Positions 41,087-53,304 of a stretch of 64,000 bases of DNA are shown piece by piece. A model generated the notes under the pieces. That model searched no databases, was not told the origin of the DNA, and saw nothing but the letters and a program-made list of their open reading frames with translations. The position numbers and the translations under genes are program-made. Every line of letters begins with the position of its first letter. Positions within the stretch are counted from its first letter, which is position 1. The DNA comes from Lophium mytilinum (lineage: Eukaryota; Ascomycota; Dothideomycetes; Mytilinidiales; Mytilinidiaceae): positions 69,609 through 133,608 of the forward strand of contig MU004199.1 in NCBI GenBank assembly GCA_010093605.1, in the 5' to 3' direction.

Positions 41087-42865
41087 ATGGCTGACGAGAT
41101 CGCTCAAGAATACGACGTTGTAGTCCTCGGCACAGGTGCGATTCTACCCCGCTAGAGACATGCTCAAAGAGATAGCTGACCTGATCTTGCAGGTCTCACC
41201 GAATGCGTTCTCTCGGGGTACGCCCGTGATACTCGACCGCTCAGAAAGCCAAGCTAATCCATTTTACAGAGTCTTGAGCGTCAAGGGAAAGAAGGTGCTC
41301 CATATCGACCGGAATGACCATTATGGCGGGTCAGAGCTCGCCCCTCCCCAGCTACAGACAGAGCTAATTTTCAACAGCGAATCGGCCTCTATCAACATAG
41401 AAGCGGTATATACCTCCTCTCCGTCTCGACTCTGACCGTGTACTCACTCTACCTAGCTCTTCAAAAAGTACGGAAACTACACCAAGGGCGAGGAGCCATG
41501 GAAGAAGTACGGACGGGTGAACGACTGGAACATCGATCTAGTCTCGAAGCTACTGATGTCGAACGGCGAATTGATAAACATTCTGGTGTCGACCGATGTG
41601 ACGAGATACTTGGAGTTCAAGCAGATTGCGGGAAGCTACGTGCAACAAGGGAGCGGTGCGAAGGCGACTGTGGCGAAGGTGCCCTCGGACGCCGGCGAGG
41701 CTCTCAGGTCGTCTTTGATGGGACTGTTTGAGAAGCGCCGCGCCCGCAACTTTCTTGAGTGGGTTGGCAGCTACAAGGACGATGATCCAGCAACGCACAA
41801 AGGTTGGTTGGCAGAACCTCGTCCTCGAGACCCGGGATCTAACATCTTCGAGCAGGGCTGGACCTCCGAAGCTGTACGATGAAGGACGTCTTCGACAAGT
41901 TCGGATTGGAGGCTACGACTCGTGATTTTATCGGCCATTCCATGGCTCTTTACCAGTCCGACGACTACATCACCGAGAAGGGCATGGCGGAAGATGCTGT
42001 TTCCAGGATCCGACTCTACGTCAACTCGATGGCGAGATATGGAAAGTCTCCGTACATCTACCCCTTGTACGGTCTGGGCGAGCTGCCGCAAGGCTTCGCT
42101 CGTCTTTCTGCTATCTATGGAGGCACATACATGCTCAACACCGAAGTGGAAGAGATCCTGTACGACGGCTCGAAGGTCGCCGGTATCAAGGCTACCATGA
42201 AGGAGCGTGGCGAGGAAGGCGAGGGCATGAAGTTCACGACAAAGTGCAAGAAGATCCTGGCAGACCCGTCCTACTTCCCCGGAAAGGCGACAGTCACTGG
42301 CCATCTCCTCAAGGCAATCTGCATTCTCAACCACCCTATCGCCAGCACCGACAACAGCGACTCTCTGCAACTCATTATCCCACAGTCCCAAGTTGGCCGG
42401 AAACACGGTAAGGCTTTTGCTCTTTCTGTGAATCATCAGTTTACTAATGTGACCACACAGACATCTACATTGCCGTCGTCTCCTCGGCCCACAATGTATG
42501 CCCCAAGGGCTATTACATCGCCATTGTCTCTACCATTGCGGAAGGTGACAGCAACCACCATCTCGAGCTCCAGCCCGGTCTTGATAGACTCGGTCGCATC
42601 GAGGAGAAGTTCATGGGCCCGCCTATTCCGCTTTACGAGCCTCTGGAGAGCGGCGTTAACGACAGCATTTACCTCTCAAAGAGCTACGACGCAACGAGCC
42701 ACTTTGAGACGACCACAGGTATGTATCATGGTTGGCACATGTTAATTAAACAAGTCACTAACACGTCCTACAGACGACATCAAGGACATCTACAGGCGAG
42801 CAGAGGGTCACGAGCTGGTAGTTGAGGGCCTACGGGATGGACAGAATCTGGTGGCAGAGGAGTAA
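41087..42865 (+). CDS. GDI1: Rab GDP-dissociation inhibitor
   Basis: Eight exons: 41087-41135, 41193-41217, 41270-41329, 41378-41405, 41457-41802, 41856-42407, 42461-42718 and 42774-42865; frame closes to 469 residues, the usual length. Exons 2 and 4 have only 25 and 28 nt. Family sequence is continuous: [164 protein letters not shown], and DDIKDIYRRAEGHELVVEGL. GDI extracts GDP-bound, prenylated Rab/Ypt proteins from membranes and recycles them through the cytosol; it is essential in yeast. Confidence 0.97.
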
Positions 42866-43245
42866 TGCTTAGTATGACATGGTCAGCTTAGTTAGGACGA
42901 GTTGGCGTACAGTTGAAGTTCAGGACACAATACCTGAGGTGAGATGGTGCCGTCGAATTAGGAGGAGTCTAGAAACTCCACGCTCAAATTGAACTATGAA
43001 GACAAATATGAGAAATAATACTACGATACCTTTGAGGATGCTTATATTTCCGTTCTCATTATGTCTAGCCTACTGTTTTGCAGTACTGATGAATCTTCTA
43101 TTGAGGACCTTGATGGGGGGTTGATATTTCCTTAGCGCAGACCCCTGTCGGCCTCCTCGTTCCCAAATCGCGAGAGACATCAACCGCGTCACCCCGTACA
43201 GTCCCCCCGTCTCGATGAGACAGCCGCTCCTTTGACTCTTCAATC
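42866..43245. other. Intergenic spacer, promoter of MCD4
   Basis: 380 bp between GDI1 and MCD4 on the same strand. Nothing beyond expected 3' end and promoter sequence is seen. Confidence 0.45.
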
Positions 43246-46200
43246 ATGGCGAGACTCAGTCGCGGTGGCTTCCTGGCCATTGCCATAGTCTTCCATCTGA
43301 TTTATGCCTACAGGTACGCCCTCCGTGGCTAATTGTCCCCGCATCTACTGATTCCGCCCAGCATCTTCTCAATATACTTTGTGAGCCCCATCGTACGTGG
43401 CATGCGCGAATATAGCGTCGAGAACACCGAAGCACCCGCGAAACGCCTTTTCCTGTTCGTTGGTGAGTGAGAAACACAATTGGGGCTCAATCTACGCCTT
43501 GGAGGACATATGCTGAGAGACGACATAGGGGACGGCCTCCGCGCCGACAAAGCCTTCCAGTCTTTCCCAGACCCCTCGCCCTCGATCGACGACCTCGAAG
43601 CCGCCAAAGAGCCCCGCCCACTGGCGCCATTCCTCCGCTCCAGAGTCCTCTCCCACGGCACTTTTGGCGTGTCTCACACCCGCGTCCCCACCGAGTCCCG
43701 CCCCGGGCATGTCGCCTTGATCGCTGGATTATACGAGGATGTGTCTGCCGTGACAACAGGATGGAAGCTGAACCCCGTCAACTTCGATAGTGTCTTCAAT
43801 CGCAGTAGACACACCTGGAGTTGGGGAAGCCCGGATATCCTACCCATGTTCCAACACGGCGCCGTTCCTGGGAGAGTAGACGCAGACATGTACGGCCACG
43901 AGGCAGAAGATTTCACGCAAGATGCTGTGCAGTTGGATATCTGGGTGTTCGACAAGGTGAAGCAGCTGTTCGCGGATGCGAAGACGAATGCGACGCTGGA
44001 TGCGGAACTTCGGAAGGAGAAGAATGTATTTTTCCTTCATCTTCTGGGCTTGGATACCTCGGGACATGCGTACCGGCCGTACTCGAAGGAGTATTTGCAT
44101 AATATCAAAGTGGTGGACCAGGGCGTGCAGGAGATCTCGCAGCTGGTCGAGGAGTTTTACGCGGATGGGAAGACGGCGTTTGTGTTTACTGCTGATCACG
44201 GGATGAGTGATTGGGGCAGTCACGGGGATGGGCATCCGGATAATACGAGGACGCCGCTGATTGTGTGGGGATCTGGAGTTGCTCCGCCGGTGGTTAGTTC
44301 GAAGGGGACGGCTACGGGACATGAGGATGGATTGTCTTCGGACTGGGGCCTCGATCAGATCCGAAGGAATGACGTCGCGCAGGCCGATGTTGCTGCTCTC
44401 ATGGCGTATCTGGTCGGTCTGGCTTTCCCGGTCAACTCCGTTGGAGAACTTCCCCTGGCCTATCTGGATGGAGATGCCAAGAGCAAGGCGGAAGCACTTC
44501 TGGTAAATGCGAAAGAAATCCTGGAGATGTACCATGTCAAGGAGGAGCAAAAAATCTCTACACAACTACGGTACAAGCCATATCCTAAATTAGGGGATGA
44601 AGAGCATTCCGTTGAACACCGCATCGCTCAGATCAGGCATTCCATTGATAGCGGAGATGCTGAAAAAGCCATCGAACTTGGCAACGACTTGATCAAGACC
44701 GGGCTGGAAGGTCTTCGGTATCTACAAACTTACGACTGGCTCTTCCTCCGAACACTCATCACCACAGGCTATCTTGGATGGATAGCATTTGCCCTTACCA
44801 CAGTAATCGACTCCCACGTTCTCCATGGGGAGCTAGATACCCTACGGACTACGCCGAGCGTAATTGTATTCTCTTCCATTCTTGTCACACTATACTCTGT
44901 ATTATACATTCAGCAATCTTCCTGGGTCTACTACGCATACGCGTTTTTCCCTGTCATGTTTTGGGAAGAAGTTTATGCACGGAGGGCATCTTTGGCAAAG
45001 GGGAAAGAGGTGTTGTTGGGGCATATTACATCACCTTGGGATCGGATAAGTTTGGTGCTCAAAAGTCTGGCAGTTTTGGGCGTTATTGAAGCTTTAGTGA
45101 GTCCTGCGTCGGGCTTCTTTTGTGAAGGAAAGCTAACAAGATGACAGGTTCAAAGCTACTTTTACAGGGAAGTCTACACGGTTATCTATTTGTTGGCTAG
45201 CCCTTGGCCGGCATTCTACGGCCTGGAGTTTGTTAAACGGAATGCCCTTCTCGTGCTTACCTGGGTGCTTTCTTGCTTCATGATGAGCATATTTACTTTA
45301 CTTCCGGCAATGAAAACGGAGAACTTGAACCTAATGTACGCTCTTCCCCTTTTCCCCACAGAACAAAATAACGAGCACAGACTAACACGATTCTCAGTTT
45401 ACTCGGCGGCTTCCTCATGTTCGCGCTTGGGGCCGCATACCTACTCTTTGAAAAGAGCATAATCGGCTCTGCTCCTAATTCCAAGGCTGATCCTGCTTCA
45501 CGATCAAACGACGGCCTCTCCAAAACCATCCTAGGCGCACAGGCAAGTCCCCCAGCCCTCTCTTATACCAATCCCAGCTAACACCCCATCAGATCGGCCT
45601 GGTCCTCCTCGCCATGATCGTAACCAGCTCAAGCGTCACCTCCATCCAATCCCGCGCCGGCCTTCCCCTCGGCACCCAAATCGTCGGCTGGTTCACCCTC
45701 AGTAAGCCCCCTGCCCTTTCCCACCAAAAAGGCCCCCATCATCTTTCATCTCAAGTCTAATTAAACCACAGTCGCCTCCCTCACAACGCCCTTCCTCCAC
45801 TCCCTCGCCCCGAACCCGCACTACATCCACCGCCTCATCATCATCTTCCTCGCCTTCAGCCCCACCTTCATCATCCTCACCATCTCGTACGAAGGGCTCT
45901 TCTACTTCGCCTTCTGCGTGCTGCTCTTCTGCTGGGTGCGGCTGGAGCGCGAGGTCTACGCGCAACACCGCACTGCGCCTCAGCCCCTGACTCCCACTAA
46001 AGCGGCCAACGGAGGCGCGCCGGGTGGGCGGCGTCCTACCAAAGACGCGGTTTATCGTTCGCTGACCCTCGCCGACGCCCGCACCGCCCTCTTCTTCCTC
46101 GCCCTCCTCCAATCCGCCTTCTTCTCCACCGGCAACATCGCCTCCGTTTCCAGCTTCTCCCTCGACGCCGTCTACCGCCTCATCCCGGTCTTCGACCCCT

Positions 46201-46577
46201 TCAGCCAGGGCGCGCTGCTCATCCTCAAACTCCTCGCGCCGTTCGCGGTCATGAGCGCCGCGCTGGCTATCTTGAATAAGAGGATCGGGGTTGCGCCGAG
46301 CGCGCTGTTTGGGGTGGTCACGGCGATGAGCGATGTCATGACGGTGAGGTTCTTTTATATGGTTAGGGATGAGGGGAGTTGGTTGGATATTGGGACGAGT
46401 ATTAGCCAGTTTTGTATTGCGAGTGGGTTGGGGTTGTGGGTTGCGGGGTTGGAGGGGGTGGGCGGGGGGATGGTGGCGGGGGTGGGGTTGGGAGGGGAGG
46501 AGGAGGAGAGCGCGGGGGAGGGGGTTGTGAATGGGAAGGCGAAGGCGAAGGTGCAGGGGAAGGGGAAGGAGGCATAG
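43246..46577 (+). CDS. MCD4: GPI ethanolamine phosphate transferase 1 (Mcd4/PIG-N)
   Basis: Seven exons: 43246-43313, 43362-43462, 43529-45096, 45148-45335, 45398-45542, 45593-45701 and 45772-46577; frame closes to 994 residues. Intron 5 begins GCAAGT, a GC-AG intron. TM1 at the N-terminus (GGFLAIAIVFHLIYAYSIFSIYF) anchors a lumenal alkaline-phosphatase-like domain: metal site VGDGLRAD, the nucleophile region SHTRVPTESRPGHV, the metal ligands in GLDTSGHAYRP and FTADHGMSDWGSHGDGHPDNTRTPLIVWGSG. The C-terminal half has about a dozen membrane segments of the PIG-N type. The enzyme adds phosphoethanolamine to the first mannose of GPI precursors in the ER. The last ~40 residues are a Gly/Glu/Lys-rich tail not typical of the family core. 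Confidence 0.97.
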
Positions 46578-47073
46578 GTGGGATAAGGGGAGAGAGGGCG
46601 TTGTATTATATTGCATGTGGGTTTGAAAAAGGCGGGTCTCTGTATATCGAAAATGTATCACTCGCGCATCTGGACCACGGAAATGAAGTAAAGTGAAGTG
46701 CCGCCAAACTGTTATTATTTCAAGGCCCGCCGCTCGCTATCTAAGTTTTCATCCCCGACAGGAGATCCGGGGTCCGCCAAAAAGGAGATTCGTGTCGTTA
46801 TTAGGTACAGTACAAGTCGTTACCCCCGGGCGGTCCAGTCCGTTCGCAGACATACACATTGTCCTCTGCTTGCGCTCCGACGAGCCCGTGGTCGAGGGCC
46901 GGTGTATACAGCCAAACCTGTCCGGCCTAGTTGGCTGGTCCAAACCGTTCCATCCCGCTGCCCTCACTCCCACCCGAAAGCACAAAAACCCACCCAACCT
47001 GATTATGACATACAAGAAAGTTACGCTCGAGAGAGGCACCGCCGTCCTATCTAGTCCTGGAAGCGGTCTCACC
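46578..47073. other. Spacer between convergent genes
   Basis: About 500 bp between the stop codons of MCD4 and the coiled-coil gene. No gene or repeat seen. Confidence 0.45.
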
Positions 47074-48200
47074 TCACTGATACCGCGGCGGCGTCCCCGC
47101 GCCCCCCTGCGTCGAAAGCCGATGGCTCGACCCATTCAGATTCTGCTGCTGCTGCACCGGCGCCCCCGCAGCCCCCATCTCCACCTCCCGCCGCATCAGC
47201 TCCAACGTCGCCGCGAAATACGGCTCGATCCCCATCGCCTTGAGATACGCCGCCGTCTTCTCGATCCGCTTGATCTCGCGCCCGACGGCCCACTCCTCGC
47301 CCTCCTGGAAGCGCCGCCCGACGCACTCGACCATGGCGCCGTCCAGGCGGCCGTAGAAGTCGCGCCGCGCGGCCAGGTCCTCCGGGTCGCCGGGGTCGAT
47401 GCCGCCGTGCGAGTTGAGGTTGCCGCCCAGCTTGAGGATGAGGTCGAAGGCGAGTTTTGGGCCGCCCGGGAGCGAGGCCAGGCGCGCGATGTCGGGGAGG
47501 AATTTGAGCATGGCGGAGGCGAAGTGGGCGGAGGAGATGGAGTCGTTGAGGTCGTCTTGCAGGCGGTGCAGGTCGAAGTTCACGATTGTGATTTTGCGGT
47601 CGAGTTGGCCGTTGAGCGTGAGGGAGGCGTCGGGGGTGGTGGCGTCCATGATTTTCGCGATGGTTGGGGGGACGTCTGTGGTGGTGTTAGTTGGGGAAAA
47701 GGGGTTGATGGGGTGGGTGTTTATTTACCTGGTCGTAGTCCGCGTTTGTCGATCCAGGCGTGTAGTTCTGTGCGCTCGCGCTCCATCTGCTCGATCCAGG
47801 ATTGCATGTCGGCGACTTGTGCTTCGAGGTTGTCGATTTTCTCGGTGTAGGGGCGCACGGCGGCGTTGAAGGCTTGCGCGAGGAGGTCGGGCATCGGCTC
47901 GGCCTTCGCGTTCATGGTCGGCGGTGGGCCATTGTGTAGGGGCAGTGCGTTGTGGCCGCCGTTCGCCAGGTAGGGCTCCTGGGGCTGCTGCTGGTGCTGG
48001 CGGGAGTACATGTCTTTCTCCGTCGGCGACGCGATATCTCGAGTGTTGGGCTGCTGATTGTGCTGCGAGTCGGGGCGGCTGTCGTACTTGTCGTAGCTGT
48101 CGTAGTTGGCGTTGTCCTTTGAGCGCGGCGGCGACTGGTCCTGGTCTTGGTCGACGTAGCTGTTGGCGCGGGAGCGGGAGTTGCGGCGTTTGAAGAACAT
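47074..48200 (-). CDS. Hypothetical protein with coiled coil
   Basis: Two exons on the minus strand, 48200-47729 and 47675-47074, in frame to 357 residues; start ATG at 48200 (MFFKRRNSRSR). Residues ~15-95 are disordered, Asp/Ser/Gln-rich (DQDQDQSPP, YDSYDKYDSRPDSQHNQQ). A coiled coil follows (~118-150: PYTEKIDNLEAQVADMQSWIEQMERERTELHAWIDKRG). The second exon encodes a helical domain (KITIVNFDLHRLQDDLNDSISSAHFASAMLKFLPDIARLASLPGGPKLAFDLILKLGG...GREIKRIEKTAAYLKAMGIEPYFAATLELMRRE) and a Gln-rich tail. The family is not one I can name; it looks conserved and intracellular. Confidence is high that it is a gene, low on role. Confidence 0.82.
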
Positions 48201-49459
48201 GTCGGAGAGAGAAGAGCGGATGGGGAGGTTGGAGAGAGAAGGAGGTTATAAGTGCGGAGTGGAAGCGGCCGGAGATTGAGCTATGGTCTAGATGGGCGCC
48301 AGCTAGGGGTTGTGGTGTTGTGGGTGGGCAGCAATTGGGGGGGCTGTCGAGCTGATGACGGTCGTATATGAGGAGGTTGGGAGAAGGACAATCGAGGACG
48401 GTGCCGCGCGGCGACTGCTGAAACGCGGGAGAGAGAGTGTGTGCGACGGAGGAGATAGAGTGATGCAGGACTCGCTGTTTATATCTGCATTGGCGGCAAT
48501 TGAGTGGTGTGTGTAGATAGACAGCTCTTCTATCGCTCCGAGTCGAAGCTGCAGCTTGCGCCCAATGGGGCACGTGCGGCGGCTCTCCGCCATCTCAATT
48601 GTTGAAACTTGCCCAACCTCCTCGACGCCATCACACCGCTAGGGAATTCCTCCGGATACGACGAGGATTAATATTAGCTGGCTTGCCCGGTACCGACTTA
48701 CGGCGCCTAACTACACGATATCTGACTGTAAGGCCATCAACAGGCCACCGTCGGGTCCCCAGACCTCCTGCCGACCAATGCAGTGTTGCGTGTCGAGTCT
48801 TTCCACAGCAGTCAGAACCTCCCACACCGAATTTGAATCCTCAATCCGCTCGGTCGTATTCAATCTAGATATCTTCGCTTCATCGAATGATCCATCTGTT
48901 GCTACATCCCCTATTCTTGGACGTCGAGGGCTAGAATTTAGCACTCGTCAATTCACTAACATAACGATGAGTGTGTACTAATCTGACCTTTCATGGCATG
49001 AAACTCCACTCGTTCAGAAGCAGTCAATTCAGCACATCAATCTAGATACTCTTGGAGGATCGCTACAGATCAAAGGCAGATTACGGCTCCATGCATCTTT
49101 CCGGGCGCCTGCAGCATTATTTCACCCTCTACGTTCCACTAATTTCAGTTCTTTGTGTCACCCTCTTATCATCATTGGCTCAGATGCTTCATCCTGTAGC
49201 TTTGTATTTCACGAATGACATTTCGAAAGGAACGAAATCAGCCTCGTGAGTTTGGGTATCTGATTGGCAGCGGTTAGAGGCGTCGAATCAGCCTTTCGAC
49301 GTATGCGCAGATAGCTGCAGGTGCGAAGGCCTCATCTTGAAGCAACCAGGCAGCACCCCGCCCGGACTCCAACTCTCATCAACTTTCCCCCATTCCTATC
49401 ATCCGAGTCCATCTCTTTGCGTCTCGCTTCACGCCTTCTAAGCTGCGCGAGGTGCCGTT
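48201..49459. other. Divergent promoter region
   Basis: 1.26 kb between the divergent coiled-coil and ankyrin genes. No gene, repeat or clear element seen. Confidence 0.45.
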
Positions 49460-52092
49460 ATGGCGGATCCACTGACTGCCATCGGCGCTGCCGCCAGCGT
49501 CGCTCAGCTTGCTGACGTAGCCTTGCGCTTGATCAAGGAACTGTACGGATTCTTTTGGGAGCTCAAAGACTCCAAGGAGCAGGTCAGGCAGCACGTTATC
49601 AGTGAGTGCTCTCACTTTATTCAATATTCATGATCACTGATACGACAGTGACGCTTAGCACTGCAAGATGTCCATGCTGCTATACAGGTCTTGAGGGACC
49701 ACATCTATCGAGTCAACAGATCTTCGAATCCTAATATACCAGCCAGCCTAATCGAATGCCTACGCGGGCTATTTGAGGAAATGTCTGCAGCACGAAAGCT
49801 ACTTCCTCACAATGCTTTGAGTGTTTCGGCTAAAATCAAATGGGTTCTTAACAAGAAGCGAATTATTGACATCCATCTCAAAGCTTTAGAGACTCGTAAG
49901 GGAACGTTAGTGATGCATCTCGAAATTCTAAGCCTGTAAGTCTGCTTACTCTTAGCCGTGGAATCACGCTGTCCACAACGGCTGGCTTACAATGCGTCAG
50001 TACGAGCCAATTCGATATTCAGAATACGAGCAAAGATATCGAAAGCTCCGTTGGACGACTTCACAACCAACTCGACCTTCAATCGACCTCCCTTCACGCA
50101 GTGCAAGATACCATCGATTCGGTGCAAAATCACGTGATACTCAGCAGCGACGCACTTCTTCAAAATCAACAGACTATAGGAGAAGTGAGAAACACTGTGC
50201 GAGCAGCTGAGATCAACCTTGCGACAAAGCTAGACGCCCTTACAGGGCTTTTTTCGCAGATACCCGTATCTCCTGGCCTCACAACGACAACTTCATTTGT
50301 GCACTGCTCAGAAGAGGTCTTGGCACGAGTTCTGCGATATGAATTAAGAAGGGTGCTGACGCCTATCGTGGAGCGAAGCTTTTCGAAAACCCAATACTGG
50401 AATGATTCTCTTCTCCAAGACGTCAAAGAAGTCATCGAAAAATCCGCCGCTGCAATGTCGTACGACATAGCGTCTAGGGATTCGGAGCCCGAAGCTCGTC
50501 AGGATTCGCCACGATCAAAGTGCCATTGCGAGACTGCAAGCACGAGTCTAGAAGTTGAATCTTTCGACTTTTGTGTGCCTTCGGCTGACGAAGACATACA
50601 AGCCAACTCAACACGCCACTCGATGCAAGTATCTCAAATCACTCGACATCTCAAACCCAAGAGTGCCCCGATAATCTGGTGCTATCGAGCGACTTCACTC
50701 TTTGGCAGCCTTCGTATCGAAATTCGCGCAAGCTTCGACAGGGCTAAATCCAGCATGGCAATGACTCGCACGTATGACATCACTGTTCACTTCTGGCCGT
50801 CTTGGTCGCTTCTCAAGCGAGGTAGTATCTCTATGCGCTATAACACGAAGCCGAACAGCCAGGGCTACTACCAGATATGTCCGACTCTTGCCATATATCC
50901 TATAATATCGCCCGTCGCGCCTGTTTGGGATGCAGTGGAGCGCGGGGATTTAGTGATGCTCCGGCAGCTTTTTTCTAGCAACCTTGCGAGCCCAGATGAC
51001 CAAGATGATCTTGGATATACACTGTTACACGTAAGTGATCTTCTCATCTAGCGGGAAAGATTACAGTTGCCTCTTCCGTTGCAACATGCTGACTAACAAA
51101 TTATGCAGGTTGCCGCTACTAGCGGTAACTTCACTACTTGCAAGTTCCTCCTAGAACAAGGTGCCGATCCCAACAGGGCTACATTGTAAACTCATTCCTG
51201 TTCTCATCACAACAGCTCTCAATGTGCTAACATTTGCAGTGCCGGAGAAACACCGTTCCTGCGTTTTGTTCGCGTCTTCTCCGAGCAGCTAATGGGCATA
51301 CGAAACATTAGAAGACGACGGGAGTACTGGCTCTCGGAAGGAGTAGACCAAGCTGCCAAGATCCTTTATACTCTAGAGTCAGCCGGTTCTGACCCTGAAG
51401 AGTGCACTTTCGACATCAAGAGGTTTTTCAATCGAGTTTCTGAAGTCTCATATAACCCGGACTGGATCTCTAATTCTCCTTCAGACCTGGGCTTGCTTCA
51501 GCAATGGGCGGATTTTCTGCGCTCTCGCGGAATAGACATCCTTCAGCATGCCCGCAGCTCACGATATAGCTGGTGGTGCCCTGAGCGGCCGATACTATCC
51601 AACGTCGAGATCCTATTGGCTTGTGGCCTCGACCCCAACCGGACCTTGGATAGCACCGAGTCTTTGACGCCACTCTTTTATGCGCTACGCGGCATCCATA
51701 ACTCGTCTCGGCAAGATCATGACCCTTTGAAAGCCCTGCGCCACAACATTGCCATTTCCCTGATCCGTGCTGGCGCCGACATCTTCCACATCGAATGGTA
51801 CAGGTGTGAAGAGGAAGTCTACATGGGCATATATTACGCGGCATATGGTCCACTACTTACACCTACGACTTACGCGCAGTCATGCAATATCGAAAGTGAC
51901 TGGGTGCAAGTGTTGAAGATTTGCGGGTTCGATCCTGCAAAGGTCTTTGCAGAGGATAAGCTTCGCCGCCGAGCTTTCCTGCATAATCAAGGCGCTCAAC
52001 GGACAGGCGTCGAGGGATTCGAACCCGGGTCTGGTGGGAACGACTCGTCCTTTCTGAGGCATCGATCAGGATTCCGCCGCGAGGTCTGCTAG
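49460..52092 (+). CDS. Ankyrin protein with fungal NLR/STAND-type N-terminal domain
   Basis: Five exons, 49460-49601, 49659-49935, 50001-51030, 51109-51185 and 51240-52092; frame closes to 792 residues. The N-terminus, MADPLTAIGAAASVAQLADVALRLIKELYGFFWE, with QHVITLQDVHAAIQVLRDHIYRV, matches the helical N-terminal domain that opens many fungal STAND/NLR-like proteins. A coiled-coil-rich region follows (SKDIESSVGRLHNQLDLQ...). No NACHT or NB-ARC P-loop is visible. Instead a beta-rich middle (APIIWCYRATSLFGSLRIEIRASF) leads to ankyrin units: PVWDAVERGDLVMLRQLFSSNLASPDDQDDLGYTLLHVAATSGNFTTCKFLLEQGADPNRATFAGETPFLR, with further weak units (EILLACGLDPNRTL, SLIRAGADIFHIE). The family is linked by analogy to non-self recognition; that role is inference. 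Confidence 0.85.
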
Positions 52093-52441
52093 AGGGATCC
52101 TCTTCCCGTGGGTAAAGAATGTCATGACGCAGGATCAGTCACGTATGAATGGCAGTGGTTTTCTAGGATGGATGTAACTTGAACTGACTTTACATGTAAC
52201 TTCTCTTTGAAACTTCACTTTCATTTACATTCTAAGGTGGCCTCCTGAAAAGACTATAGGCACGAATGTTCATACCATCATTACATGAGGCTGAGGATAT
52301 ACGGGCTGAATCTGTGCGGGCTGAGTTGCGTGAACGATGATCTTTCGTATCACTCTCCAAATTCTCGTCGTAGCGCCCTGGATCTGACCTAGAGTATTCA
52401 TGAAATAGTTTAATGCTTTTTATTAGGCTTCTTTTCACAAG

Positions 52442-52684
52442 CTAGTGATTTCCGAGAGGCCTCTCTTGCCTCTCGGTACCATGAGACCCTCTTCGTTGGC
52501 TCTCATACAAAAGCGCCTCAGACAGTCTCGCCCAGCCTTTCGCATCTATCTCTACGTCAACGACGTCAGCTAGGTACATCGAAACGGGCCGCGCAAGCTC
52601 CACTCGCACCCGCCCATCCACCGCCGCGCACGACCATGATAGCGTGCGATACGCGATTTGATGCGTCTTGATAGATCTAGTACT
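52442..52684 (-). pseudogene. Coding-like fragment of unknown family
   Basis: An 80-codon open stretch with protein-like composition (YRTLSWSCAAVDGRVRVELARPVSMYLADVVDVEIDAKGWARLSEALLYESQ) but no start codon at its beginning. It may be the last exon of an unrecognised gene or a remnant. No family recognised. Confidence 0.3.
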
Positions 52685-53106
52685 CTATAGGCAACTATTT
52701 TGACTCGTCTGCCGAGTCTAGCAGATTTACGAGAGCTTTGGAGTCGATCCGCAATACTTCGACACAGTCGCCGAAGACTCCATACCCGAAAACTGGTGCT
52801 GCAAAAACTGATGCGAGTAAATCGTCACAGTCTCGCAAGGGGAGCAGCATTCATCGAAGCTCAAAGGGGGCATGCCCTAACTGTTCGGCAGCGGACAAAG
52901 CTAGAGCTGAGTCTGCCAGCAGAGCCAAAGTGAAACCTGGGAGACAGACGGCCAAGGCAGTGAGGAAGCTTCAGCGTACGCGGTCGCAGCGACGACAGGC
53001 TTCTAGATGAGACGTAGGAGAGTGCGACAATCCATATTTACCTTGCAAGGTCGCCCTCATCCCCAAAACTCCGGGCTTTCTGAATCCAATACACAATGCC
53101 TCGTCA

Positions 53107-53304
53107 TTAGTTTGTGTACAGCTCTTCGCTGTTCTTTAGGGCGCTCAGCCCGTCTGCACGAATGTTTTCCCCCATGTGGATGTTGAGAGGAGAAGTCAGC
53201 CTTCGAGCGACGTTCAAGTCGAAGTTGAAGTTGCTCGTAAAGGTTACGCGTGCCGGACGACTCTATAGCGTTAGATCTACAAGGCCTTTCTTGGCGTAGC
53301 TCAT
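53107..53304 (-). pseudogene. Short coding-like fragment with an in-frame TAG
   Basis: From an ATG at 53304 the frame reads MSYAKKGLVDLTL, then a TAG (53263-53265), then continues with strongly protein-like VTFTSNFNFDLNVARRLTSP, LNIHMGENIRADGLSALKNSEELYTN and a TAA. No intron fits the interruption. Best read as a degraded gene piece; family not recognised. It may belong with the fragment at 52442. Confidence 0.35.
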
